Shown: in pieces, positions 1 to 11,100 of the stretch
Position numbering within the stretch: the first letter of the stretch is position 1
Layout of the letters: every line of letters starts with the position of its first letter
Assembly (NCBI GenBank): GCA_914767715.1
Contig: OU612066.1
Location: forward strand, 35,004,283-35,068,282
From: Membranipora membranacea
Taxonomy: Eukaryota > Bryozoa > Gymnolaemata > Cheilostomatida > Membraniporidae
Length of the DNA: 64,000 nucleotides
Direction of reading: 5' to 3'
Notes under the pieces: generated by a model
Seen by the model: only the letters and a program-made list of their open reading frames with translations
Databases searched by the model: none
What the model was told of the DNA's origin: nothing
Translations under genes and position numbers: made by a program

Positions 1-1
1 G

Positions 2-593
2 AGAGGTAGTAGCTATTTCTCCTGGACCCATGCAGTTCAGTATAAGACCCACAGCTTCCCCAGCTCTATCGGTTCAGGTGCTCAGAACCAAGATGTGCCA
101 TGTGCTCGCTGCCACAGTCACAGAACTTCTCTCATGATGATTCCAGCTAGAACTGAATGTCCTTCTGGGTGGATAATGCAATATGGTGGTGAGTGACTTG
201 CAACAAAGTTTTTTTGTTTCCGTGTATATTGCATTTTTGAGAGCGCATAGTTACAAAGGCAGATATGAATAACTAAATCTGAAAATTGATGCTGATGGAC
301 AGAATATCCTAACTGTTTGAACATTCAATTTTCCAAAATAAATGAGAAAGTGCCTATTTCCTGTTCCAGGGTACCTGATGAGCTCACGGACCAACAGTGA
401 TCACAAACACTCAAGCACATTCGAATGTGTCGATGACGATGTTGAGTTTGTGAGTGGTGGTGCAGGTGGATCGGGTGCAACCATGACATTTGTGAAGACA
501 CGTTGCAAATCGGCAGGCGATGATTATGGATTGAATAATTGTCCCCCATATAGTGAGACAAAAGCGCTGAGATGTGTGGTCTGTGTTAAATAG
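2..593 (+). CDS. Short-chain collagen C4-like protein, copy 1 (3' part only)
   Basis: Only the last two coding exons are in the window: 2..188 and 370..593, joined at a GTGAGT donor and a TTCCAG acceptor. They encode the C-terminal half of the non-collagenous C4-like domain of a sponge short-chain collagen (spongin-type extracellular matrix protein). Visible marks are a conserved PCARCH motif, ARTECPSGW, and a cysteine-rich end in CVVCVK just before the stop at 591-593. The DNA is nearly identical to exons 7-8 of the complete copy downstream (5139..5423 and 5605..5828), and the intron between them is also nearly identical. The pair is therefore a recent tandem duplication. The collagenous part lies left of the window. 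An AATAAA follows at 744. Confidence 0.9.
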
Positions 594-743
594 CCTGATA
601 TCATGTTGCAGTTTAATTCTGATTATACTACTATAGTAATCTTTACAAACTAGTAATGACTGTTTAATTTCTTGTTCGAGGCGTATCTTATGCAAATGGA
701 TCATGATATTCAGGATTTGATACTATAGAGTGAGTTTATGATC

Positions 744-749
744 AATAAA
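744..749 (+). terminator. Polyadenylation signal, collagen copy 1
   Basis: AATAAA about 150 bases after the stop codon. The same hexamer sits at the matching place after copy 2. Confidence 0.6.
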
Positions 750-808
750 AGGGAGTTTAAATAAAATCACACCACACCAGGAATCAAGGAATTATCATGA
801 ATACTTTT

Positions 809-1248
809 CCTGGTCAGGCTATCTGGGTTGGGTTGGGGGACAGCCTTGGTTTAATCCATTGTGACAGATTTTTCATAAATTCAGCCACCTGTCACAATTT
901 ATTTGAACCAGATGAGCAAGATACACAAATATCTTTGTAAGTTTGACCAAGTAACAGATAGTTTGTCCTTTTGATTCTTCCTCTGATTTCATGTGATTCC
1001 CTGTCCAATTGGTATACCATACTGTTTGTAAAACTACCACTTAGTTACTTTAGCTTAGCAAGTAAACACTGGCTGGAGTGAAGTAAATTTATCCAATTTC
1101 AGGATTGTAAGCAAAAGACTAATAAAACCAAATATCAATCTCATCTTAATCTGTACTAACAAATATTTCAATTTCTTTTCCAGTTTTCCTCCCATTTCAA
1201 ATGGATTGACCAAGGCTGTCCCCCACCATCCCAGACAGCCTGCCCAGG
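809..1248. mobile_element. MITE-like element with about 50-bp terminal inverted repeats
   Basis: The left end (809-870) starts CCTGGTCAGGCTATCTGGG and contains GGGGGACAGCCTTGGT. The right end (about 1190-1248) is its reverse complement with a few mismatches, ending AGCCTGCCCAGG. About 320 bp of AT-rich DNA without coding potential lies between. The structure suggests a non-autonomous DNA transposon inserted between the two collagen copies. Confidence 0.75.
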
Positions 1249-1653
1249 CTAATACTGCAGATTGTATTGTACACTGTCTCTATACATCCTAGGAAAAAGC
1301 ACAGCGCCACAAAATATCTGAATACGATATGATAGGCAATGAAATGAAATTAATACTAAGCTTTTGGACATAATCAACTGCGTGCCTGTTTGTCACAACA
1401 TCATTGATTTTGATTTGTTAGAAACTTCATCATTGAGCTGTATGATAAAATATTATGTTTGAAATATTTGTGTGCTGTATCATATTTCTAGCTTTGATTC
1501 AACACACAGCTCAATCACTTATGTGTGATATTACAAGGTTACATCCTCAACAACATCGTCAGTCAATTTGATCTCTGTTTCCTTGAAAATCATACAATAT
1601 TAATAAGTTTTGTCAACACATAAGTATCATTACTTGTCTACGTGGTAATAGAC

Positions 1654-4600
1654 ATGGAGGTGCTGAAGCTAACGAGGAGCTTGTTCTGGTGAGAAACTTG
1701 ATTGGTGTTAATTATTAGATATTGGAAGGAGCATCAATCAGTATTTGCTTTTGTTTAAACTATTCTTTTTTACTGTAGAAAATGTCGACACAAATTTCAT
1801 ATTTTTCGATACCATGAACTGCGCTACATTTAATTTCATTGAACAATAACTTATAAAATATAGCTTGATTTGCAAGCTATATCATTCACTGGAAGAGCTA
1901 GATTAATTCTTTGAGTTTTTGAACAATTGAATTTTTTTTAAAATATCAGTTACAACCATGCATTGCGCTTTGCATGAATTTGAAATGATTTCTTTCTTAT
2001 GCAGATCTGAGTATTTGTCCTACCTTAAAGGATTGATGTTATCTGGTACTCGTAAAAGTAACCAAACACTGTCGTAGCCCGTAGCTCATGATATTGATAT
2101 CACTAATTAGGTCTATTTTTCCTTAATGTCATTAGCAGGCAACTCTGTGAATAAGAAATATTGCATAATATTGCTCTCAATTTTCAGTGAGTTGTATGCT
2201 GAAGACTGGCGCTCACACCAACTCAGCCAGCTCATTCGCCTTAAAACTGCAACTTAATTTGTCATATCCATCAAAGAGTTCACTTTCTAGCTGAAGGAAA
2301 GCTTTATTGTCCTTTAAGATGTTTATCATTATATATGTATATATATCATATATAATTGTAGGGTTTCTGTGTTGTTGACACGTAACTACAGTGGTGACGC
2401 TTCCGCAGGTATCAAGATCAATGATTCCAAAAGAGTGGCAGAGCTTGAGAGAATGCTCTATGAGCAGAACGAAATCTTGTTGAAAGTTTCTGAAAGAGAA
2501 CAGATGCTAGACAAAAGAGTTAGACAGCTCATTCAAATTGTAAGTTTGCATCATAAAATCATCAATAAAAATTGATTAACAATGAACAACAATTAGCTGA
2601 AAGAAGTTGATTCAGATATTTACCTTAGAACTGGTGTTTCTGCACATACTCAGATCAATATGTTGGATCAAAATTAATTAGACTAGGCTAGGCAAGGAGT
2701 CTGTTTTTTTGCTGGATTGGCAACGATCTTTGTGTCCATTTTATTTGATCAACCAATTGTGTGACAAACAAATCAGTGATCAATATCATCCTCGCGAAGT
2801 AACAGCAACAGGATATTCTATAGATTTATATATTAAAGTTATAGTTAAAATTATAGTTTTTGTTATAGACAGGCAGTTACTTCTGATAAAGTTGTGTCAT
2901 ATTTCCATGGTAAATAAGTTTGATACTTTACTTGGCATAGATTTCTGTTGGAGGAAAGAGAGCCTTCCATAATGGAAGGTAGCGCTCATTCTCTGCATTA
3001 TGATGTCTCTGTCTTCTGGAAGTGCTTGTTTCTTGTTTTGCATTACATATTCGAGTATCCTTTTAAATAATATTGTCTGATATACCATATATTTCTGACA
3101 CCATATCTCATTACCTATAGTTGGCTGATGCAGTTGATGCCAAATCCCTTCTCCAAACAGGGAAGCAAGATAAGAATATCAATGAAGATATAGATCAGAT
3201 GGAATCAGATGATAATAATCTTGATGATGTTCTAAATAATCTCTCAAACAATGGTAAGCGTTATATTGATATTTGTTTCAAAGGTAATTGGTGGCACACT
3301 TCCTTGCCTGGCTTTGCTCATGTATAAACAAAAAGTTCTGATAAAACTATATATATATATATAAGCAGACAATTTTTAAAATAATGCTAAAATATCAGGT
3401 GCTTGACATTGCAAAATATGATTAATGTTATAATTTTTAACTTTTTGCTCTTCTTTTCTAGGTCTGCTTACTCTTCTGAGAGGTGAGTCTCTAATTATCT
3501 AAGCATGTCCTCATTAACTCACTATTGAAGAAGGCTCTGAATAATTAGGCCTTTATATGCGCTGCAAACATAGCACAACCGTCATCACAGCAAAATCAAC
3601 AGCTGATTCCCATTAGTATACATGTTACAAAACAAATAACTCCAAACTTCCGTGAAAAAGAAGATATCGATGACATAAAGCTATCTTTGTATAGTCAATA
3701 TACAATCATCCCAAGAAAGGCAACATGCTGGCTTTTCGGGCTTTGGGATTCATGTATCATATTATGTGCTAGTGTAAATAGTGTTAGCTATATTTTTTCA
3801 TTGCTTTGTCCTGGCTGATCAAAAGAAATGGCTGCATCATATTCATGATCAAACAGATATCAACGTATTTTGTGTTCGGCGTCAGCCTATGATATGATGA
3901 ATTATTTCTCAGTCGGCATCTGCTTTGAGTATTGCATTGCATCATGTAAAACCTGACGATACTAAGCAGATGCTTTACTTCCTATCTCATCTGAGATGAT
4001 AAAACATACTGGAGTCAATTGGCATCGAGGCTGTTTCACCACTTGAATACCTAATCTTAAACCGTTTTAATCTATTTTCATAGGAATTCCAGGTCGCGAT
4101 GGTAGGGATGGGCAACAAGGATCGGATGGCCAGCCAGGAATGGATGGTAGACCTGGATCAAAAGGGCGGCCAGGAATGGATGGTAGACCTGGATCGAAAG
4201 GGATTCAAGGAATACAAGGTGCATACACCATTACCTAATTCTATCTTTGTACAAGTAGAATATTCAGAAACCCTGCTCATTTTGAGGAATCGGGTGTCAG
4301 TTTGTACTTGGAGTGCCTCATTTTATTGTTGGTGTGTAAATGGCTAGGTATGGGTGAAAGTTACAATGCTATAGTGGAAATATTTTCACACATTGGATTG
4401 ATAGTTGACAGCATTCATTCTTAACGTGAAATGTAATGATTTGTGTCCATTCTACGCAGGCTCTAAAGGTGACCCAGGGTTACCAGGGGAGGATGGTGCA
4501 ACCGGAACTGCAGGTACACATGGAACTCCTGGTGAGAAAGGGATACCTGGATCTACAGGCCAGAAAGGTTCTCAAGGATTAGTGGGTCTAAGAGGGGTAC

Positions 4601-5828
4601 AGGGTTTGAAGGGAGCTAGTGGGTCGTCTGGATCAGTATACACCCACTGGGGAAGGAAGTCATGTGGGGCTAACGCTACTACTATTTATCATGGTAAGCT
4701 TAACAATAAACTGTATGTATGTGATTCAGCGGAATCCTATCAACATTGGTTGTTGTGGCTTTAAAATTTTCAACAGCACCTTCTAGGACTTATTAATTGA
4801 ACCTGATTTTTCTGTCAAAAATACAGAGCAGTAGCACATTTTTGTTCATCTTTTCAAAAAATTGAGCAGAAGAGGAATGTACACAGAGATGGACCAATGA
4901 TTCAGTACAAATGGATTAACACCTTGCAACAAAATAATATTCATAATCGACCATTCAGGTTAGGGATCTGGACATCCATTACCTTATCTATATAAGGAAA
5001 GAGGCTTTCATATCACAGATCATGAATATTCAATATCCTCCATAAAGTATACTCTTTTTGTCTCAAACTCTCATAATTTTCGACTCTTGAGAATGTCATC
5101 GACAACATATTATGTGTTATTGTTCAAATATTTTTAAGGGGCAGCATCTACTTCAGTACCAAGCAACTATGGAGGAGGAACTAACTACCAGTGCCTACCC
5201 TCAGATCCAAGCTTCGATCAATATCGGATAACTGAGAACAGTACTAGCTATTTCTCCTGGACACATGCAGTTCAGTATGAGACACACAGCTTCCCCAGCT
5301 CTATCCGTTCAGGTGCTCATAACCAAGATGTGCCATGTGCTCGCTGCCACAGCCACAGAACTTCTCTCATGATGATTCCAGCTAGAACTGAATGTCCTTC
5401 TGGGTGGATAATGCAATACGGTGGTGAGTGATTTGCAACAAAGTTTTTTTGTTTCCGTGTATATTGCATTTTTGAGAGCGCATAGTTACAAAGGCAGATA
5501 TGAAAAACTAAATCTGAAAATTGATGCTGATGGACAGAATATTCTAACTGTTTGAACATTCTATTTTCCAAAATAAATGAGAAAGTGCCTATTTCCTGTT
5601 CCAGGGTACCTGATGAGCTCATTGACCCACTTTGATAACAAACACTCAAACACATTCGAATGTGTCGATGACGATGTTGAGTTTGTGAGTGGTGGTGCAG
5701 GTGGTTCGGGTGCAGCCATGACCTTTGTGAAGACCCGTTGCAAGTCTGCAGGCAATGTTCATGGATTGATTAATTGTCCCCCATATAGTGTGACAAAAGC
5801 GCTGAGATGTGTGGTCTGCGTCAAATAG
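1654..5828 (+). CDS. Short-chain collagen C4-like protein, copy 2 (complete)
   Basis: Eight exons keep one frame: 1654..1688, 2362..2539, 3121..3253, 3462..3482, 4084..4218, 4460..4693, 5139..5423, 5605..5828 (414 residues). Exons 1-2 give a short hydrophobic signal-like N-terminus. Residues about 30-115 form a charged, coiled-coil-like region (heptad-like leucines in SKRVAELERMLYEQNEIL). Residues about 122-227 are 35 uninterrupted Gly-X-Y triplets, with an internal duplication of GMDGRPGSKGRP. Residues about 230-414 are the C-terminal C4-like domain with WGRKSCG, GGGTNYQCLP, PCARCH and CVVCVK. Role by family: a secreted short-chain (spongin-like) matrix collagen; the coiled coil would help trimer formation (inference). 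The start was chosen because the 35-base exon 1 leaves phase 2 and exon 2 enters in that phase. Most collagen exons end in phase 1. The donor of exon 5 (GTGCAT) is weak. Confidence 0.88.
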
Positions 5829-5960
5829 CCTGATATTATGTAGCGGTTGAATGATTATTTATTACAATAATAATGACTGTTTAATTTCTTGTTCAGGCGT
5901 ATTTATTGCAAATGTATCATGAAATTCAGGATTTGTTAAACGTAGACCGAGTTTATGGCA

Positions 5961-5966
5961 AATAAA
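5961..5966 (+). terminator. Polyadenylation signal, collagen copy 2
   Basis: AATAAA about 130 bases after the stop at 5826-5828. Confidence 0.6.
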
Positions 5967-5969
5967 GGG

Positions 5970-8129
5970 AGTGTAAATAAGATTATTGTCTTCAGTCGGT
6001 TTTATAAATTAATTTACTGAACAGTTTGTCTGAAACACACCTCCTTGTTCACCTTGTTTATAAAAAACTTGACGCTCATATAGGAAAAATTAGCACTTCT
6101 TGTCTCATAATGCAAACGTTGCGGTGACTAACAAGTGCTAATGAGGATACTGAGATGCTTCACTTGGCTAGTTTATAGCTAATCATACCCACGATTACGC
6201 TTGACAGTTTAATTATGAGGCCTTGCTCTTTGTTGGAGTTACCTTTCCATGTAAGTGATGTGAGAACACAACTGAGTTGATTTGATGACCGGATGACATC
6301 GATCTAGCTCGACAGATACAGCTTTTTATAAACACAAAGATCTTCAATATAAAATATTGCAAACATAGTGGGATCCAACCAGTTGTAGCATGTGGCATGA
6401 TGGAATTATGTTATTACAATATGCATTGCCTTCAGCCAGGGCTAAGTATGGAAATTGGGTTCAATTTAGCCACAAAAACAATAACAGCTGACTCAGGTAG
6501 CACAACATAAGGTTTAAATTGGGAGAAATACTAGAATTTGAAAAGATAGGTATAGGACTGGGAGGGCAATAAGATACAGGCCCACAATAGACACAGTTCA
6601 ACTTATTTATCGCATTGTCAACTGATGCGTTACCTATCTGTGTAAGTATGATATTTTGACGTTGTTTACACTTTTTCCAAAAAACCTGATTAGCCTCAGT
6701 AATGCAGTAGCTTCCAACCTGTTAACATGCAGAGGCTCATACATGCCTTTTGTATCATCTATTAACTAAAACTTCACTTTATTTTACCTTACTTTTTACA
6801 CTTCCACTATCAGCAGAACAGATTTATATTACTAATTTATAACTATTCAAGGATTTTTTATATCTATGGAGCTATAATCGGGGCTACATTTCTCAAACTA
6901 TTTACGACTATCTACATCAATCGAAGCAAACTAATATCTACACTCTATATCTTTTGGTGGTTGGAATAATCAATTATTGTAAGTCTTGATTTTCACACAT
7001 TGTCAATGTTATTTTAAAATTGACAATGATACTCCATTCTCTGAGGCATCATTTTTAACGTTGCCGTATATTTTAACAGGCTACATTTTAGCCTGAAAGT
7101 GACATCATTACTCATGCCACCTTTTTAATTCTGTATTTACCATTTTATGCACAGTTCACTGAACTAATTACCACCATTATTGTCATTTCAAGGTACAATT
7201 ACACAGAAATAAAACTTGTAGCCAAAATATTCCAACACAAGCCACCATTCCGATACACTATCAGTGTGTGAATTTGAAGGTCATATTTTCTCAAGCCATA
7301 GCATGCTGAAGATTTATTTGAAAGTATTGGTTTATAACGTTTGAAGGGTAGTCATTCTGGTGCCATTGAATTTTTTCATCCAGCTTTATGTTTAATGACA
7401 TATGTAACGATACATATTTTGCCTGCTGTAATTCAGTTCAACTTTACCTCATGGCAATGGGATCGTAATATAGGTGATTGCAAGGAGCTGAGAGGCTTCA
7501 GCGCAAGTGAATGCAAATGTTCACTGATTACAGCTGAATGAAGAAAGTCTGTTTTGCGGTGTGAAACTCACATTATCGTTTCTCCCCATGCATCTCATGC
7601 CTGCTAATAGACAGGAAAAGATGTAGGGCCCTACTGGTCAATGTACCAGGTGTAAGAGATTTGTCAAAATATTCTGGAGTTGAGTTCCTCTTGGCTTCAG
7701 GCATCATCATTCGCCCTTATCTATGTTTAAGGTTTTTTCCAGCCAATGAACCTGATAGAAACAGTCAATTTCTAAAATATGATTACAGCAACTTTATTAG
7801 TTTTTGTACAAATTTAGGTGGGTAGTTTTCAAGAGGCTTTTCGGAAAATAATTTTATTTTAACATGTTTGGATCTTGTCTTCACATATTCACAATAATAA
7901 CAAGGTATAAATTTTAAGTCTCACAAATAAAATCGCACAGCATATAATTCAAGTACAGTCTTTGATGAAAGGTAATGGTCCTCTCAGGGAATGCGGCATG
8001 GTGAAGCAAGATATCAAAGAATTGTGGTGGGCTCAGAAAATGGTACATGATGATCAATCAACCAGCGACAGCCCTACAAGTCATCCAGGGCATCTATTTT
8101 TCTCAATCTAGACGGTTGACTTTCCTAGT
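5970..8129. other. Intergenic, no gene seen
   Basis: AT-rich sequence between the collagen gene and the 3' end of the minus-strand nucleotidyltransferase gene. Open frames here are short and lack splice context or recognisable motifs. A small hairpin (TAGCACTTCTTGT / ACAAGTGCTA) lies near 6090-6140. Confidence 0.5.
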
Positions 8130-11100
8130 TTACTGTAGCAGTGTGTGGAATTCATTTTTGTCGATAACTCGTTTCAGGTTTTGAGCTGTTTGCTGCATAC
8201 TGCTTCTGCTGTAGCCTTCCAGAATATTAATCTTGTGACAGAAGTAATTTGGGAAATTACCTCTCTCCAGTGCCATTTGGATGATCTTGATCATATCCTT
8301 GAATCTTAAATGAGAATAATAAGCTACAATGATAACAAAGTTATGAATTTGTCTTTGCAAAACAATGAAGATTTTCACCCTGAAAATTCCTCTGGTTTTC
8401 ATCTTTACGGTAATATAAACAAAATATCTGAAATTGAATCACAGAAGCTTTGTGTTTCAGACTGCAAGTCGTGAAAGATCGCTTTTAATATTGGTTGAGA
8501 GAAGTAGAGAAATCACACTACCTGTGAGGAAGACAGTGCTTTCTTAGCAGTGTTCCACCATCTGCCAATGTGAATATCACATGCTTGTAAAAGAAACTTG
8601 GAAATTGGCGCAACTGACTGTTTCTTTTTCGAAGCACCTTGAACACCTTAAGCAAGGTTAGCATTTGCCTGCAAAGGAAATGAGATTATAGCAGTGCAGT
8701 GTCGGTATCAATTACACATCTAATCTACAGAAAGGTCATGACACTGCAAAACATGATTGAGACACTAGACCAAGATCCCTCCTATAGTAACTGTTTTTTG
8801 TGCTCATGTTTATCTTGGTTTTGCAAGATGTGCTGTCCACTAATTATGATATGTGTTCTGTGATACAAAATCATGTTTTGTGACAAACAGCGCAGTTCCG
8901 CATCCCTACTAGCAGCTCAAAATTTTCTGATTGAATCCAATGAGCAATATTTACTCTTTTTTCCATCATTAAGAGCTAAGAATACAGAGAGAAGCAGCAG
9001 CATCTCACTTGAAGTATCCATTCAGATAGACACATCTCTCTTTCTCTTGTCTAGAGTAGGAGACCCTCCACAGCCGGGCATCTTGGTCTCTATATCCCTC
9101 TTCTCGGTCTGACTTTGCAACTACATCTGCACCGTTACTAAGATGAAATAACATAACAAATTAGCAACCAGAAACATGATAACTCATTAGTTTTATGATA
9201 TACTGTCATTTCGTAATCTACCCTTAGAGCGTATTAAGTAGTGCGTTTGTTACTGCCGTTATGTCGTGGGTTTGGTCACCACTCAGGTGATATAATGTGA
9301 TGCTAGTTACTGCACTAATACATAAGAAGAACCTCCAGAATTCTGAAATGGGGCTAACTCCATTGTTTTGGCTTCAACAGGTAACACTTTGTCTGGCAGG
9401 GCCTTGTGGAATTGTGTAGAATCCAAAGCCTTGTGACGTTTTCTTTTTAAGGATAGACGAAATTTTTGTTATTATATGAAATTCATTTTGTATCATTGGT
9501 GGGGGCCAATGGCATAATTTTGAAGTAATGATGTTTGACATTTAGTCGAACGCTAGATTGCGACGTTTTGACGTCTGCAACGTTTGTGGGTTCAACAGAC
9601 CAAATAGAGAGTTTAACTGGTCATCATGACTAACAATCTGACATTAGGCAGGTCTGAACAATCACTATTTAATGGGACGAATTTCAAGAATAGTACGCTA
9701 TAGCACATTGATTCTAGATACTGCTGGGTGAAAGAAATACAAATCAGTGCAAAAGAAAAATAACAATAATGGAACAGTTCTTATGTAGTTTTGCAAATCG
9801 CACTTCCTATCGAGAGAACTTTTACAGTTATTATTGCTTTGACGCCACAAAGTATTTATATTATACAACAATAAGTCTGAAAAAAAGCATATATTGTGCA
9901 AATACCTGCCGTTCATGTCTTCAGCCTTGATACAGGGTACAAGATCAATCCTGATATAAACATCACTCCACTGAACATTGAGAATCACTGCAGGCCCACT
10001 GTAACTTCGGTGTATAGTCACTTCTTTGCCTTTGAATTTAATAACACGGTTGGCGTTGAGGTATCAATCTACTTCACTGATTGGAAGATTTCTCACCTAG
10101 AGAAAGTTTAATGGTACAGATTATCTTTAGCTAAAGCAGTCATAACAAATTATAAGTCAAAAGCTTTACTGGCATCAAGATCACACTATTTCAATGTGTA
10201 TCTCCGATTGTAAGAGTCGATTTAGCCTGAGAACCTGATATTTTCCCACCCCTTGTACTAGAAAATGACCTCGTGGTGTCAAATCTAATTCCTCCTGAAG
10301 GTACTAAGGCTGTGCAAACTAACTCATGCTCTATCGATAGATATATACGGGCAACAGTATATCATGTGGTCAGCGTGGTGTCAGTACCAAAAATGGGCAC
10401 TTGAGATATGTAGTTATATTCAGCCAGCCGCAGAATTCAGAGGGTACAGATAGATATGAAAACAAATGCACCCAGTAACCTCCATGGTATTTAGTAGTCA
10501 CAAGCATACACAACGAGCAGAGAGACGCAGAAGTGATCCATCAAAGATGTAACGAAGACAACCGGAGCATGCTAATCCGGTCAGAAAATAGGAATTCCAG
10601 TGACGCAGTAATTTGGTTTTCCAACACGTCATAGTACCAAGTACCAAGTAATCTTCAGGGTGACACGGAAGTAATTAATCATGGAGTAACAACAACAAAG
10701 TCAGCCCAAAAATAGAACAATACATTCCAGAGGGTAGACTGAGGAACAGCAGCAATACACCACATGACGTGGTCACAGAACGGTTTCATATAACAAAGCC
10801 ACAAGAGGCACTAATCCACTAATCCACTGACAGCTAATCAGACGACAACAAGCAGAGTAAGCACAAAAATCGGCACCTATATAAAGGTCGAAATTTTGAA
10901 CAGTAAATCAGTACAGTTTAATTCTTTGAGCAGCACAGTCAACTTTTTACATAGCTAGTAAAAGATATTGTAATTTTGATTTAATAAATACTGGTTTTAA
11001 ATCAGAGATCTTTGTTGGAACGCTAAAACTAAAGTGGAGTCTAAGGACCAATATATACTGTGAGTATCATTTGAATTACATTATCATTTTTTTTATAAGT

